Positions 44,030-52,693 of a stretch of DNA of 64,000 nt are shown here, one piece after another. Position 1 is the first letter of the stretch. Each line of letters opens with the position of its first letter. The position numbers were made by a program, and so were the translations under genes. The stretch comes from DAOUBP01 sp034432655 (GTDB taxonomy: Bacteria; Chloroflexota; Anaerolineae; CG2-30-64-16), in the NCBI GenBank assembly GCA_034432655.1, contig DAOUBP010000113.1, positions 1-64,000 on the forward strand, read 5' to 3'. The notes below the pieces were generated by a model. That model saw nothing but the letters and a program-made list of their open reading frames with translations. It made no database searches and was not told the origin of the DNA.

Positions 44030-44872
44030 TCAGGCTGTCAGGGCATAAGCCGCCAGGCCGATCAGGCCGGGGCCGCCCAAAGCCGCCAGCACCGGGCCCA
44101 GCTCAAAGACCACCCCTTCAACCACATTCAGGCGGGCTTGCGCCGCGGCCATGTAAGCTGCTGCCTCCTGTGGCACATTGCAATGGCCCACCGCCACCCG
44201 GGCCGGCCGATCACCCAAGGCGGCAGCCACCCGGCCCAACATCAAATCCAGCGCGCGCTGTTGACCCCGAGCGCGGGCCACCGGCTCTAGCCGCCCCTCG
44301 ATGGTGCCCAGGACAGGTTTGATGTTCAGGATATCCCCCATTGTTCCCTGCAATCTGGGTGCCCGCCCACTGGCCACCAGATAGCGCAGACTGGCCGGTG
44401 TGAAGTACATCTGCATCCGCGCCCGCACCTGCGCCAACTCGGCCAGGATGGCCTCCACGTCAGCGCCGGCTGCCGCCATTTCTGCGGCATGGATCGCCTG
44501 CCAGCCGGCGGCCATCGAGACGTGCCGGGTGTCCCAAATGTGCACCGGCACCTCTGCATGCTCCGCCGCCAGGATAGCACTGTTCAATGTGCCGCTCAAG
44601 GCGCCGGATACGCACACCGCCAGGATGGCCTCTGCGCCTGCGACGGCCAGCCGCGCATAAGCTGCCGCGAATTGCTGGGGTGTCGGTTGCGAGGTTGTCG
44701 GAGGCCTCGGAGCCGCCGCGAGCCGGCGATAGAATTCGTCGGCCGGCAGCTCCTTGCTGAGATAGCTCTCCTGGCCGAAATGCAGCGTTGCCCACACCTC
44801 GACAATGCCCAGCCGGCCCAGGTAACTATCCGGGACGCTGACGCTCGAGTCGGTCACAATTCGAACGGCCAC
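44030..44872 (-). CDS. DegV family fatty acid-binding protein
   Basis: A 280-residue DegV/FakB-type protein. The N-terminal VRIVTDSSVSVPDSYLGRLGI carries the conserved Thr-Asp-Ser-Ser, and SGALSGTLNSAILAAE and DTRHVSMAAGW form the fatty-acid carboxylate site. GTMGDILNIKPVLGTIEGRLEP and GHCNVPQEAAAYM follow. FakB proteins present fatty acids to the kinase FakA. plsX next door handles the same acyl-phosphate product. The start is probably GTG 44872 (AAGGTG just upstream); TTG 44893 is an alternative. Confidence 0.88.
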   Translation of the reverse strand: MAVRIVTDSSVSVPDSYLGRLGIVEVWATLHFGQESYLSKELPADEFYRRLAAAPRPPTTSQPTPQQFAAAYARLAVAGAEAILAVCVSGALSGTLNSAILAAEHAEVPVHIWDTRHVSMAAGWQAIHAAEMAAAGADVEAILAELAQVRARMQMYFTPASLRYLVASGRAPRLQGTMGDILNIKPVLGTIEGRLEPVARARGQQRALDLMLGRVAAALGDRPARVAVGHCNVPQEAAAYMAAAQARLNVVEGVVFELGPVLAALGGPGLIGLAAYALTA

Positions 44873-44940
44873 ACCTGCACCTTGAAATCCCAAAATGCCC
44901 CATCGCCACCACCGCTGCCCGCTGGCCTGAAAAGCGCGGC

Positions 44941-44975
44941 GCTGTAGGACAACTTCTGCGGAGTTGCCCTACAGC
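44941..44975. repeat. Palindromic element upstream of degV
   Basis: GCTGTAGG-A-CAACT and AGTTG-C-CCTACAGC pair with one mismatch around a 7-nt loop. The rest of 44873-45436 holds a promoter, tRNA-Leu and its terminator, then about 190 nt in which I see nothing. Confidence 0.6.
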
Positions 44976-45054
44976 AGCGCGCTATGTGAGCGCCAGTATA
45001 CGACAAATCCGGGCAGTTGACAAACAACTATAGCCAAAAACACCGGAGCGATTG

Positions 45055-45082
45055 TTGACAATCGCTTCGGATCAGATATAAT
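45055..45082 (+). promoter_or_regulatory. Promoter of tRNA-Leu
   Basis: TTGACA, a 16-nt spacer and TATAAT, ending 14 nt before the tRNA. Confidence 0.85.
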
Positions 45083-45096
45083 CTAGCCGGAGTTAT

Positions 45097-45179
45097 GCCC
45101 CCGTGGTGGAATTGGTATACACGGCAGGTTGAGGGCCTGTGCCCATAAGGGCGTGCCCGTTCGAGTCGGGCCGGGGGCA
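45097..45179 (+). tRNA. tRNA-Leu (GAG)
   Basis: An 83-nt class II tRNA. Acceptor GCCCCCG pairs with CGGGGGC, discriminator A. The anticodon loop TTGAGGG carries GAG (reads CTC/CTT). A long variable arm, GCCCATAAGGGC, is present, and the T arm holds GTTCGAGTC. CCA is not encoded. Confidence 0.96.
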
Positions 45180-45200
45180 TCGCGATATGTAACCCAAAGA

Positions 45201-45240
45201 CGGCCTTACCGGGATGCATAATCTCAAAGGCCGCTTTTCT
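45201..45240 (+). terminator. Terminator of tRNA-Leu
   Basis: CGGCCTT and AAGGCCG pair across an 18-nt loop, followed by CTTTTCTTT. Confidence 0.6.
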
Positions 45241-45436
45241 TTGTCCGGCACTGAGCGCTGTGCCGCCACAAAAGCCTGCCCGTTGTAGCGATCTGCTTGC
45301 CTTGCGAACGCTCCGGCCGGCGCCAAAGCGGAGTCTTCTATCTCGCCGGAATGACGAGCGGGCAGCGCTTGCGAACATTCTGGGCCAACATGGCCCCTTT
45401 GAGGTCCTTTACTATCCACGCCGAGGGTAAGCTCTC

Positions 45437-46759
45437 ATGATCAAAGACCAGCTCCTGGAAAAGATCGCAGCCCGCAGCGCTCGTGTGGCCGTCATCGGCC
45501 TGGGCTATGTGGGCCTGCCGTTGGCCGTTGCGTTTGCCGAGCGCGGCTTCCCGGTGACCGGGATTGATGTGGACGCCGGGAAGGTCGCCGCACTGAACCG
45601 CGGTGAGTCTTACGTCCAGGACATCCCCTCCCAGCGGCTGCGGGGGATTCTGCCACGCTTCACGGCCACCACAGACTACGCCGCGCTGGATGCCTGTGAT
45701 GCAGCCATCATTTGTGTGCCCACGCCCCTCAACAAAACGCGCGATCCGGATGTCCGTTTTCTGATCGCGGCCGGTGAATCGGTGGCCCGGCATATCCATC
45801 CCGGCATGCTGGTGGTGTTGGAATCCACCACCTACCCCGGCACTACCGAGGAGCTGTTGTTGCCGATGTTGACCGCTCCCGCCACGTTGGAACGGCTGAA
45901 GGTGAACAGTTTCGCTGTGGGCCGCGACTTCTTCCTGGCTTTTTCGCCCGAACGGATTGACCCGGGCAACCAGCAGTGGACGGTGGAGAACACCCCCAAG
46001 GTGGTGGGCGGGATGACGCCGGCCTGTCGCGACGTGGCCGCGGCGCTCTACGGTGCGATCATCGAGCGGATCGTGCCGGTATCATCCACCCAGGCAGCCG
46101 AGATGGTCAAGCTGCTGGAGAACACCTTCCGGGCCGTCAACATCGCGCTGGTCAACGAGATCGCCATCATGTGCGACAAGCTGGGGATAGACGTGTGGGA
46201 GGTGATCGAAGCGGCGGCCACCAAGCCCTACGGCTTCATGAAGTTTACCCCCGGCCCTGGCGTGGGCGGCCACTGTATCCCCCTGGACCCGCATTACCTC
46301 TCCTGGAAATTGAAGACGCTCAACTACAATGCCCGTTTCATCCAGCTGGCCGGCGAGATCAACACCGAGATGCCACGCTATTGGGTGGAAAAAGTCGCCG
46401 ATGCGCTCAACGAAACAGGCAAGCCTTTGAAAGGCAGCCGGGTGCTGGTGTTGGGCGTGGCCTATAAGAAAGACGTGGACGACGTGCGCGAGTCGCCCGC
46501 GTTGGATATCATCGAACTGTTGCGCGGCAAAGGCGCCGACGTGCGTTATCACGACCCGTATATCCCGGCTTTGTCGCACAACGGCCGTGACCTGCGCTCG
46601 GAGCCTGATCTGGCCGCGGCGCTGGACGCAGCAGATTGCGTGGTGGTAGTGACCGACCACTCATCGTACGACTGGGCCGAGATCGCCCGGCGCGCGGCGT
46701 GCCTGGTGGACACACGCCATGCCACCGGAGGTCGAAACCCTTCGCCACAGGAGCGATAG
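45437..46759 (+). CDS. Nucleotide-sugar dehydrogenase (UDP-GlcNAc/UDP-ManNAc type)
   Basis: A 440-residue member of the UDP-glucose/GDP-mannose dehydrogenase family, which oxidises a sugar C6 to a carboxylate with two NAD. The Rossmann motif VAVIGLGYVGLPLAVAFAERG, the ICVPTPLN segment and the middle-domain KLLENTFRAVNIALVNEIA are present. The catalytic cysteine is in GPGVGGHCIPLDPHYLSWK. VLVLGVAYKKDVDDVRESPA opens the C-terminal domain. Detail is closest to WecC/WbpA-type enzymes. The product, a UDP-amino-uronic acid, fits the polysaccharide genes downstream. Confidence 0.9.
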   Translation: MIKDQLLEKIAARSARVAVIGLGYVGLPLAVAFAERGFPVTGIDVDAGKVAALNRGESYVQDIPSQRLRGILPRFTATTDYAALDACDAAIICVPTPLNKTRDPDVRFLIAAGESVARHIHPGMLVVLESTTYPGTTEELLLPMLTAPATLERLKVNSFAVGRDFFLAFSPERIDPGNQQWTVENTPKVVGGMTPACRDVAAALYGAIIERIVPVSSTQAAEMVKLLENTFRAVNIALVNEIAIMCDKLGIDVWEVIEAAATKPYGFMKFTPGPGVGGHCIPLDPHYLSWKLKTLNYNARFIQLAGEINTEMPRYWVEKVADALNETGKPLKGSRVLVLGVAYKKDVDDVRESPALDIIELLRGKGADVRYHDPYIPALSHNGRDLRSEPDLAAALDAADCVVVVTDHSSYDWAEIARRAACLVDTRHATGGRNPSPQER

Positions 46760-46765
46760 CGCGCC

Positions 46766-47527
46766 ATGAACATCCAAGACATCCCGATTTGGGCCTTTAT
46801 CCTGGTCGGGTTCATTGCCCAGATGATTGACGGCGCGCTGGGCATGGCCTACGGTGTTAGCTCTACGACCATCCTCACCAGCCTGGGTGTGCCACAGAAG
46901 TTCGCCAGCGCGGCGGTACACGCATCCGAGGTGATCACAACCGGCATCTCGGGCTTGTCGCACTGGCGGATGGGCAACATCCATTTCGACCTGGCCAAAA
47001 AGCTGGCGATTCCCGGCGTGCTCGGCGGCGTGATCGGCGCTTACCTGTTGTCCAACTTCGAGGGCGCGCTCATCAAACCGTTCGTGGCCGTCTATCTGAT
47101 CATCATGGGCCTGATCATCATCTTTCGGGCATTCCGGGCCCTGGCCCCGCGCGAGGTCCGCTCGTGGCTGGTGCCGTTGGCGCTGGGCGGCGGCTTCATG
47201 GACGCGGTGGGCGGCGGAGGTTGGGGGCCGATCGTTACCTCAACGCTGGTCGCGCGTGGCAACGCGCCGCGTTTCACCGTCGGCTCGGTGAACGCGACCG
47301 AATTCTTTGTCACCCTGGCACAGTCCATCACCTTCGTGATCGCCTTGGGGAGCGGTGAGTTTCTGAAATACGGCACCATCATCCTGGGCCTGTTGATCGG
47401 CGGTGCGGTGGCCGCGCCGCTGGCTGCGTTTGCCGCCAGACGCCTGCCCCATCGGCCGTTCATGCTGCTGGTCGGCGTGCTGATCGTGTTCTTGAACGTG
47501 CGGACACTGGTCCTGGCATTGCGGTAA
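46766..47527 (+). CDS. TSUP (TauE/SafE) family sulfite or sulfonate permease
   Basis: A 253-residue membrane protein with about eight helices and two TauE/SafE repeats. Family stretches include FIAQMIDGALGMAYGVSSTT in the first half and GGFMDAVGGGGWGPIVTSTL in the second. TSUP proteins move sulfite, organosulfonates or related anions. It starts six bases after the dehydrogenase and lies directly upstream of cysD-cysNC, so an inorganic sulfur substrate is likely. Confidence 0.85.
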   Translation: MNIQDIPIWAFILVGFIAQMIDGALGMAYGVSSTTILTSLGVPQKFASAAVHASEVITTGISGLSHWRMGNIHFDLAKKLAIPGVLGGVIGAYLLSNFEGALIKPFVAVYLIIMGLIIIFRAFRALAPREVRSWLVPLALGGGFMDAVGGGGWGPIVTSTLVARGNAPRFTVGSVNATEFFVTLAQSITFVIALGSGEFLKYGTIILGLLIGGAVAAPLAAFAARRLPHRPFMLLVGVLIVFLNVRTLVLALR

Positions 47528-47617
47528 AGAAACGGTGGGAAAGCTCAGCGACTGGAAGCCACCGCTACCCCCGTGCAGCCTGCTCGCGCAGGCCGTGGCA
47601 ATTGCAGATTGGTCAAG

Positions 47618-48523
47618 ATGAACAGTTACCTGCGCACCCATCTTCAACAACTGGAATCCGAGGCTATCTACGTAATCCGTGAGACGGCGGCACAATTCGA
47701 ACGGCCGGTGATGCTTTTCTCCGGCGGTAAGGATTCCATTGTGATGGCCCATCTGGCCCAGCGCGCGTTCTGGCCGGCCAAGATCCCCTTCCCGTTGCTC
47801 CACGTTGATACCGGGCATAATTTCCCGGAGACCCTGGAGTACCGGGACTGGCTAGTACAGAAGCTCGGCGTGCAGCTGATCGTGGCTTATGTGCAAGATT
47901 CGATTGATCGCGGGCGCGTTCAGGAGGAGCCAGGGCACAATCCCAGCCGCAACGCGCTCCAGACGGTCACACTGTTGGACGCCCTGGCCGAGCACAAGTT
48001 CGAGGCCGCGTTGGGCGGCGGCCGACGGGATGAAGAAAAGGCACGAGCCAAAGAACGCTTCTTCTCCCATCGCGATCGTTACGGCCAGTGGGACCCTAAG
48101 AATCAGCGGCCCGAACTGTGGAACCTCTATAACGGCCGCAAACATCCGGGGGAAAGCTTTCGGATCTTCCCGTTGAGCAACTGGACCGAGATGGATGTCT
48201 GGCAATACATCCGCCTGAAGAACATCCCGATCCCGTCCCTCTATTTTGCCCATCGCCGCGATGTGTTGCGCCGCGACGGCATGTGGCTGGCCGTATCGCA
48301 CGTCATCACCCCGTTGCCTCACGAAGAGGTGGTGAACAAGATGGTCCGTTTCCGCACCATCGGAGATATGACCTGCACCGGCGCGGTGGAATCCACCGCC
48401 ACGACCCTGGATGAGATCATCATGGAAGTGGCCGCGGCGCGCATCACCGAGCGCGGCGGTCGCGCCGACGACAAGCGGTCGGATGCCGCTATGGAAGACC
48501 GTAAGCGGGTGGGGTATTTCTGA
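47618..48523 (+). CDS. cysD: Sulfate adenylyltransferase subunit 2
   Basis: A 301-residue ATP-pyrophosphatase-type catalytic subunit that forms adenosine phosphosulfate (APS) from sulfate and ATP. The PP-loop LFSGGKDSIVM is at about 30-40. LLHVDTGHNFPETLEYRD, ALGGGRRDEEKARAKERFFS and PLSNWTEMDVWQYI are diagnostic of CysD. The start is at MNSYLRTHLQQLESEAI. One nucleotide separates its stop from the cysNC start. Confidence 0.96.
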   Translation: MNSYLRTHLQQLESEAIYVIRETAAQFERPVMLFSGGKDSIVMAHLAQRAFWPAKIPFPLLHVDTGHNFPETLEYRDWLVQKLGVQLIVAYVQDSIDRGRVQEEPGHNPSRNALQTVTLLDALAEHKFEAALGGGRRDEEKARAKERFFSHRDRYGQWDPKNQRPELWNLYNGRKHPGESFRIFPLSNWTEMDVWQYIRLKNIPIPSLYFAHRRDVLRRDGMWLAVSHVITPLPHEEVVNKMVRFRTIGDMTCTGAVESTATTLDEIIMEVAAARITERGGRADDKRSDAAMEDRKRVGYF

Positions 48524-48524
48524 G

Positions 48525-50435
48525 ATGTCACAGGCGAGTCAGGCAGATCCTTACCTCAACATGGATATGCTGCGGTTCACAACAGCCGGCAGCGTGGACG
48601 ACGGCAAAAGCACGCTGATCGGCCGTTTGTTGCTGGACACCAAGAGCATCTTTGAGGACCAGCTGGAGGCCGTGGTGCAGGCCAGCCGCCAGCGCGGGGA
48701 AGAATATGTGGACCTGGCGTTGTTCACCGATGGCCTGCGCGCTGAACGGGAGCAACGCATCACCATAGACGTGGCCTATCGCTACTTCGCCACGCCAAAA
48801 CGCAAGTTCATCATCGCCGATACGCCGGGCCACATCCAGTACACCCGCAACATGATCACCGGTGCGTCTACCGCCGAACTGGCGGTCATCCTGATAGACG
48901 CGCAACGGGGGGTGCTGACACAATCCAAACGCCACGGCTTCATCGCTTCTCTCCTGCGGATTCCCCACATCCTGGTGGCGGTCAACAAGATGGACCTGGT
49001 GGGCTACAGCCAGGAGGTTTTCGAGCGCATTGTCGCCGAATACCAGGCTTTTGCCATCAAACTTTCTGTGCCCGACCTGCAGTTCATCCCCATCTCGGCG
49101 CTCAAGGGCGACAATGTGGTACAACGCAGCGAAAACATGCCCTGGTATAACGGCCCCTCTCTGCTCCATCACCTGGAGAGCGTAAGCGTCGGCAGCAGCC
49201 GCAACCTGGTGGACTTCCGCTTCCCGGTGCAGATGGCGATTCGGCCTAACGCCGGATTTCGCGGTTTCGCCGGCCAGATCGCGTCGGGCACCATCACGCC
49301 CGGTGAAGAGGTGGTCGTGCTTCCTTCGGGCCGCAAGACGCGGGTGCGCAGCATCGTCACCTTCGAAGGGGAACTGCCCGAGGCAGCAGCCGGCGATTCG
49401 GTCATCCTGACCCTGGAAGATGAGATTGATATCAGCCGCGGGGATATGATCGTCCGGGCGCGCAACCTGCCCCAGGTCAGCAATGCGCTGGTGTGCACCC
49501 TGTGCTGGATGAACGAGGAGCCGATGAACATGCGGACCCCTTACATCTTGCAGCACACTACCCGCCAGGTACGGGCACACATCAAAGAGCTGACCTATCG
49601 GATTGATGTGGACACGTTGCATCGGGAGCCGGCGCAGACCCTGGCCCTCAACGAGATCGGCCGCGTGCGCCTGACCACCACTCAGCCCATCTTCTTTGAC
49701 TCGTACCAGACCAATCGGGCGACGGGCAACTTCATCCTGATTGATCCGTATACCAACAACACCGTCGCAGCCGGCATGATTCGCGGCGTGGATCGAGAAC
49801 TGGCCGAGATCATCCCGGCCGAGACAGAGCGGCCGCGATCAGCTAATGTGGTGTGGGAGCGCACGGCCATCAGCCGCGAGCAGCGCGAGGAGCGCCATGG
49901 GCACAAAGCTGCCGTCCTCTGGTTCACCGGGCTGTCGGGGTCGGGCAAATCCACCGTGGCACGGCTGCTGGAGCGCAGGCTTTACGCCATGGGGTGCGAG
50001 ACCTTCTATCTGGATGGCGACAACGTGCGGCATGGCCTGAACGGTGATCTGGGTTTCTCGCCCGAGGATCGTAAGGAGAACATACGGCGGGTGGCCGAAG
50101 TGGCCAAACTGGCGTTCGAACACGGACACCTGGTGCTGTGCACCTTTATTTCGCCGTTTGCGGCCGATCGCCAGTTTGCGCGTTCTCTGTTGCCCCCAGG
50201 ACGGTTTATCGAGATCTTCGTCAAGTGCGACCTGGAGGTCGCGATGCGCCGTGATCCCAAAGGGCTCTATGCCCGGGCATTGCGGGGGGAAATCAAGGAC
50301 TTCACCGGCGTCTCATCCCCCTACGAAGAGCCGACCGACCCAGAGATCGTCATCGAGACCGATCTGATCAACACTGAAGATGCGGTGGAGATCATCCTGG
50401 CGGAACTGGCCGCCCGCGGGATCGTAGGACGCTGA
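48525..50435 (+). CDS. cysNC: Bifunctional sulfate adenylyltransferase subunit 1/adenylylsulfate kinase
   Basis: A 636-residue fusion. Residues 1-440 are CysN, an EF-Tu-like GTPase that powers CysD: G1 GSVDDGKSTLIGRLL, G3 DTPGHIQYTRNM, G4 NKMDLV. Residues about 455-636 are CysC, the APS kinase that makes PAPS: P-loop FTGLSGSGKSTVARLLE, then YLDGDNVRHGLNGDLGFS and ENIRRVAEVAKLAFEHG. An E-R-H-G-H-K linker joins them. No PAPS or APS reductase gene is in view. Confidence 0.96.
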   Translation: MSQASQADPYLNMDMLRFTTAGSVDDGKSTLIGRLLLDTKSIFEDQLEAVVQASRQRGEEYVDLALFTDGLRAEREQRITIDVAYRYFATPKRKFIIADTPGHIQYTRNMITGASTAELAVILIDAQRGVLTQSKRHGFIASLLRIPHILVAVNKMDLVGYSQEVFERIVAEYQAFAIKLSVPDLQFIPISALKGDNVVQRSENMPWYNGPSLLHHLESVSVGSSRNLVDFRFPVQMAIRPNAGFRGFAGQIASGTITPGEEVVVLPSGRKTRVRSIVTFEGELPEAAAGDSVILTLEDEIDISRGDMIVRARNLPQVSNALVCTLCWMNEEPMNMRTPYILQHTTRQVRAHIKELTYRIDVDTLHREPAQTLALNEIGRVRLTTTQPIFFDSYQTNRATGNFILIDPYTNNTVAAGMIRGVDRELAEIIPAETERPRSANVVWERTAISREQREERHGHKAAVLWFTGLSGSGKSTVARLLERRLYAMGCETFYLDGDNVRHGLNGDLGFSPEDRKENIRRVAEVAKLAFEHGHLVLCTFISPFAADRQFARSLLPPGRFIEIFVKCDLEVAMRRDPKGLYARALRGEIKDFTGVSSPYEEPTDPEIVIETDLINTEDAVEIILAELAARGIVGR

Positions 50436-50449
50436 TTCAAGGAGGTTGC

Positions 50450-51340
50450 ATGAAAGGCATCATCCTCGCCGGCGGCGCCGGCACCCGGCTGCACCCGCTG
50501 ACCATCGGGGTGAGCAAGCAACTGCTGCCGGTCTACGACAAACCCATGATCTACTATCCCCTCTCTATGCTGATGCTGGCCGGCATCCGGGAGATCCTGG
50601 TGATCAGCACGCCCGAGGCGCTGCCGGCATTCAAGATGTTGCTGCGGGACGGGAGCCAGTGGGGCCTGCGCTTCTCCTATGCCGAACAGCCGGTGCCGCG
50701 CGGGCTGGCCGATGCGTTCATCGTGGGCCGCGAGTTTGTGGGGGACGGGCCCAGTTGCCTCATCCTGGGCGACAACATCTTCTACGGCCACGGTTTGCCG
50801 TCGAAGCTGCGCGCAGCCGCCCGGCTGACCGAAGGCGCCTTGGTGTTCGCTTATCCCGTCAAAGACCCGCAGCGCTATGGCGTCATCGAGTTCGACGAGA
50901 CGGGCCGGGCGATCAGCATCGAAGAAAAGCCGGCCCAACCCAAATCGCATTACGCGGTGCCGGGCCTCTATTTCTACGATAACCAGGTGGTGGAAATCGC
51001 GGCCAGCTTGAAGCCCTCGGCGCGCGGGGAGCTGGAGATCACCGACGTCAACCGGACCTATCTGGCGCGTGGCCAGCTGCGCGTGGAACCCCTGGGCCGT
51101 GGGGTGGCCTGGCTGGATGCCGGCACCCACGAGTCACTGCTGCAATCGGCGGGCTTCGTGCAGGCTGTGCAGGAGCGGCAGGGGATGATGATCTCGTGTC
51201 CGGAAGAGATCGCCTATCGCATGGGCTACATTGACCGGGAGGCGTTGCGCAGCCTGGGCCTGGCGCTGAAGAACAACGAATACGGCCGCTATCTGCTGCG
51301 CCTGGCCGAGGAGGACCTGCCCCGGCCGGATAACGGGTGA
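50450..51340 (+). CDS. rmlA: Glucose-1-phosphate thymidylyltransferase
   Basis: A 296-residue nucleotidyltransferase that makes dTDP-glucose from dTTP and glucose-1-phosphate, the entry to dTDP-rhamnose and other deoxysugars. The signature KGIILAGGAGTRLHPLT opens the protein. KQLLPVYDKPMIYYPLS, LILGDNIFYGHG and RGVAWLDAGTHESLL are typical of RmlA. AAGGAGG precedes the ATG. rmlB, C and D are not in the window. Confidence 0.95.
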   Translation: MKGIILAGGAGTRLHPLTIGVSKQLLPVYDKPMIYYPLSMLMLAGIREILVISTPEALPAFKMLLRDGSQWGLRFSYAEQPVPRGLADAFIVGREFVGDGPSCLILGDNIFYGHGLPSKLRAAARLTEGALVFAYPVKDPQRYGVIEFDETGRAISIEEKPAQPKSHYAVPGLYFYDNQVVEIAASLKPSARGELEITDVNRTYLARGQLRVEPLGRGVAWLDAGTHESLLQSAGFVQAVQERQGMMISCPEEIAYRMGYIDREALRSLGLALKNNEYGRYLLRLAEEDLPRPDNG

Positions 51341-51392
51341 TCGGGGGCCCGGATCGTGCCTTAAGGAAGAGCATCCGGTTCAGGGCGCGAGG

Positions 51393-51490
51393 ATTTGCGC
51401 CACGAATTGCACGAATAGAAAACAATTAGTGAAAATCCGTGTAATCCGTGGCAAGAAAAAGGCAAATCAGTGCAAATTCGTGTAATTTGT
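51393..51490. repeat. Low-complexity repeat downstream of rmlA
   Basis: GCCACGAATTGCACGAAT, AATCCGTGTAATCCGTGGC and AAATTCGTGTAATTTGTGAC are related units, some inverted. It separates the rmlA operon from the remnant-rich zone that follows. Confidence 0.7.
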
Positions 51491-51501
51491 GACAGCAAGA
51501 A

Positions 51502-51612
51502 GACGAGCTGGAGCTGCCGCGGCCGGACGTGAACCTGGAGGTCGGCTCGGGGGCGCACGCGCAGAAGGCGGCGCTGGTATGCAGCGGTTCGAAGTGCCCT
51601 GTCCGTTTGTAA
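51502..51612 (+). pseudogene. Fragment of a UDP-GlcNAc 2-epimerase (wecB-like)
   Basis: A 36-codon in-frame piece reads DELELPRPDVNLEVGSGAHA and then diverges to a TAA. The motif matches the region early in WecB-type UDP-GlcNAc 2-epimerases where FFxELxIxxPDxNLxVGSGSHxxQT is normally found. There is no start codon in frame, a stop lies just upstream, and the rest of the gene is absent. From here to 51763 I see only a hairpin (TTCCAGCA/TGCTGGAA) and no gene. Confidence 0.5.
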
Positions 51613-51763
51613 TAGGGCAGTGGATAATGAGATCCGTTGCCATCCTGGGCGACACCGTTTCCAGCACAGGAGAGAACTCTCTTTGCTGGAAGGGAGTGCT
51701 GTGAGTTGAAGATATTACATAAGGGCGTGGAAACAAGATAGTGTAGAGGTGAGGGGAGGCAGT

Positions 51764-52693
51764 TTGAGCCTGTATTTGGTGACCGGTGGAGCTGGGTTCA
51801 TCGGCTCGCATGTGGTAGATGAACTGGTGCGGCGCGGTGAGAGGGTGCGTGTGCTCGATAATTTTTCTACAGGAAAGCATGAGAATATCGCGCACAATCT
51901 GACACACATTGAGCTGATTGAAGGGGATGTGGCTGACCTGGACACGGCGCGTCGGGCTGTCGCTGGGGTGGATTACGTATTGCACCTGGCAGCGATTCCC
52001 TCGGTGCCGCGCTCTGTGGCAAACCCGCTCGCATCTAATGAGACAAATGTGACCGGCACATTGAACTTGTTGGTGGCCGCGCGTGACGCGAGCGTGAAGC
52101 GTTTTGTCTATTCATCTTCCTCATCAGTATACGGCAATAGCCCTGCATTGCCCAAACATGAGGACATGCCGACGAATCCACTCTCACCCTATGCAGTGTC
52201 CAAGCTGGCGGGCGAGAATTATGCCATCGCGTTTCACCGGGTCTATGGCCTGCCAACGGTTTGTTTGCGCTATTTCAATGTGTTTGGTCCCCGGCAGGAC
52301 CCGACCTCTCAGTATGCGGCGGTCATTCCCAGATTTATCACGCGGATGTTGAGGGGGGAGCCGCCCGTCGTCTATGGCGATGGGATGCAATCGCGGGATT
52401 TCACCTACGTGGCGAACGTGGTGGAGGCCAATCTGCTAGCCTGCCGGAGTGAGAGCGCGGTAGGGCAGGTGATGAACGCAGCGTTAGGCGGGCGGGTGAG
52501 CTTGTTGGAACTGGTCGCAGAGTTAAACGATATCCTGGGGGTAGACTTGCAGCCTTGCTTCGAACCCGCCCGGCCCGGCGATATCAAGCATTCCCAGGCG
52601 GATACCACGCGCATGGAATCGCTGCTCGGGTTCAAGCCGCTGGTGGGATTTGGCGAGGGGTTGCGCCGGACGGTGGAGTGGTTTCGAGGATGA
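51764..52693 (+). CDS. NAD-dependent sugar-nucleotide epimerase (GalE/WbpP type)
   Basis: A 309-residue short-chain dehydrogenase-type epimerase. The NAD motif LVTGGAGFIGSHVVDELVRRG opens the protein. The catalytic triad lies in YSSSSSVYG and YAVSKLAGEN (Ser, Tyr, Lys). RYFNVFGPRQDPTSQYAAVIP and GDGMQSRDFTYVANVV are the sugar-side motifs. Similarity is closest to UDP-GlcNAc/GalNAc C4 epimerases. The TTG start at 51764 follows GGGGAGG; a GTG at 51749 would add five residues. The 3' end abuts a damaged insertion sequence, but the C-terminal TVEWFRG end looks complete. Confidence 0.88.
   Translation: MSLYLVTGGAGFIGSHVVDELVRRGERVRVLDNFSTGKHENIAHNLTHIELIEGDVADLDTARRAVAGVDYVLHLAAIPSVPRSVANPLASNETNVTGTLNLLVAARDASVKRFVYSSSSSVYGNSPALPKHEDMPTNPLSPYAVSKLAGENYAIAFHRVYGLPTVCLRYFNVFGPRQDPTSQYAAVIPRFITRMLRGEPPVVYGDGMQSRDFTYVANVVEANLLACRSESAVGQVMNAALGGRVSLLELVAELNDILGVDLQPCFEPARPGDIKHSQADTTRMESLLGFKPLVGFGEGLRRTVEWFRG

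Noticed and set aside
47528..47617. Longer N-terminus for CysD starting at 47573
   Set aside because: Homology begins at MNSYLRTHLQQLE; the extension is basic and has no family support.
51361..51490. Attachment site or integron-like recombination site
   Set aside because: The repeat is made of degenerate GAATTNCACGAAT-type units as seen at other loci, with no integrase gene nearby.
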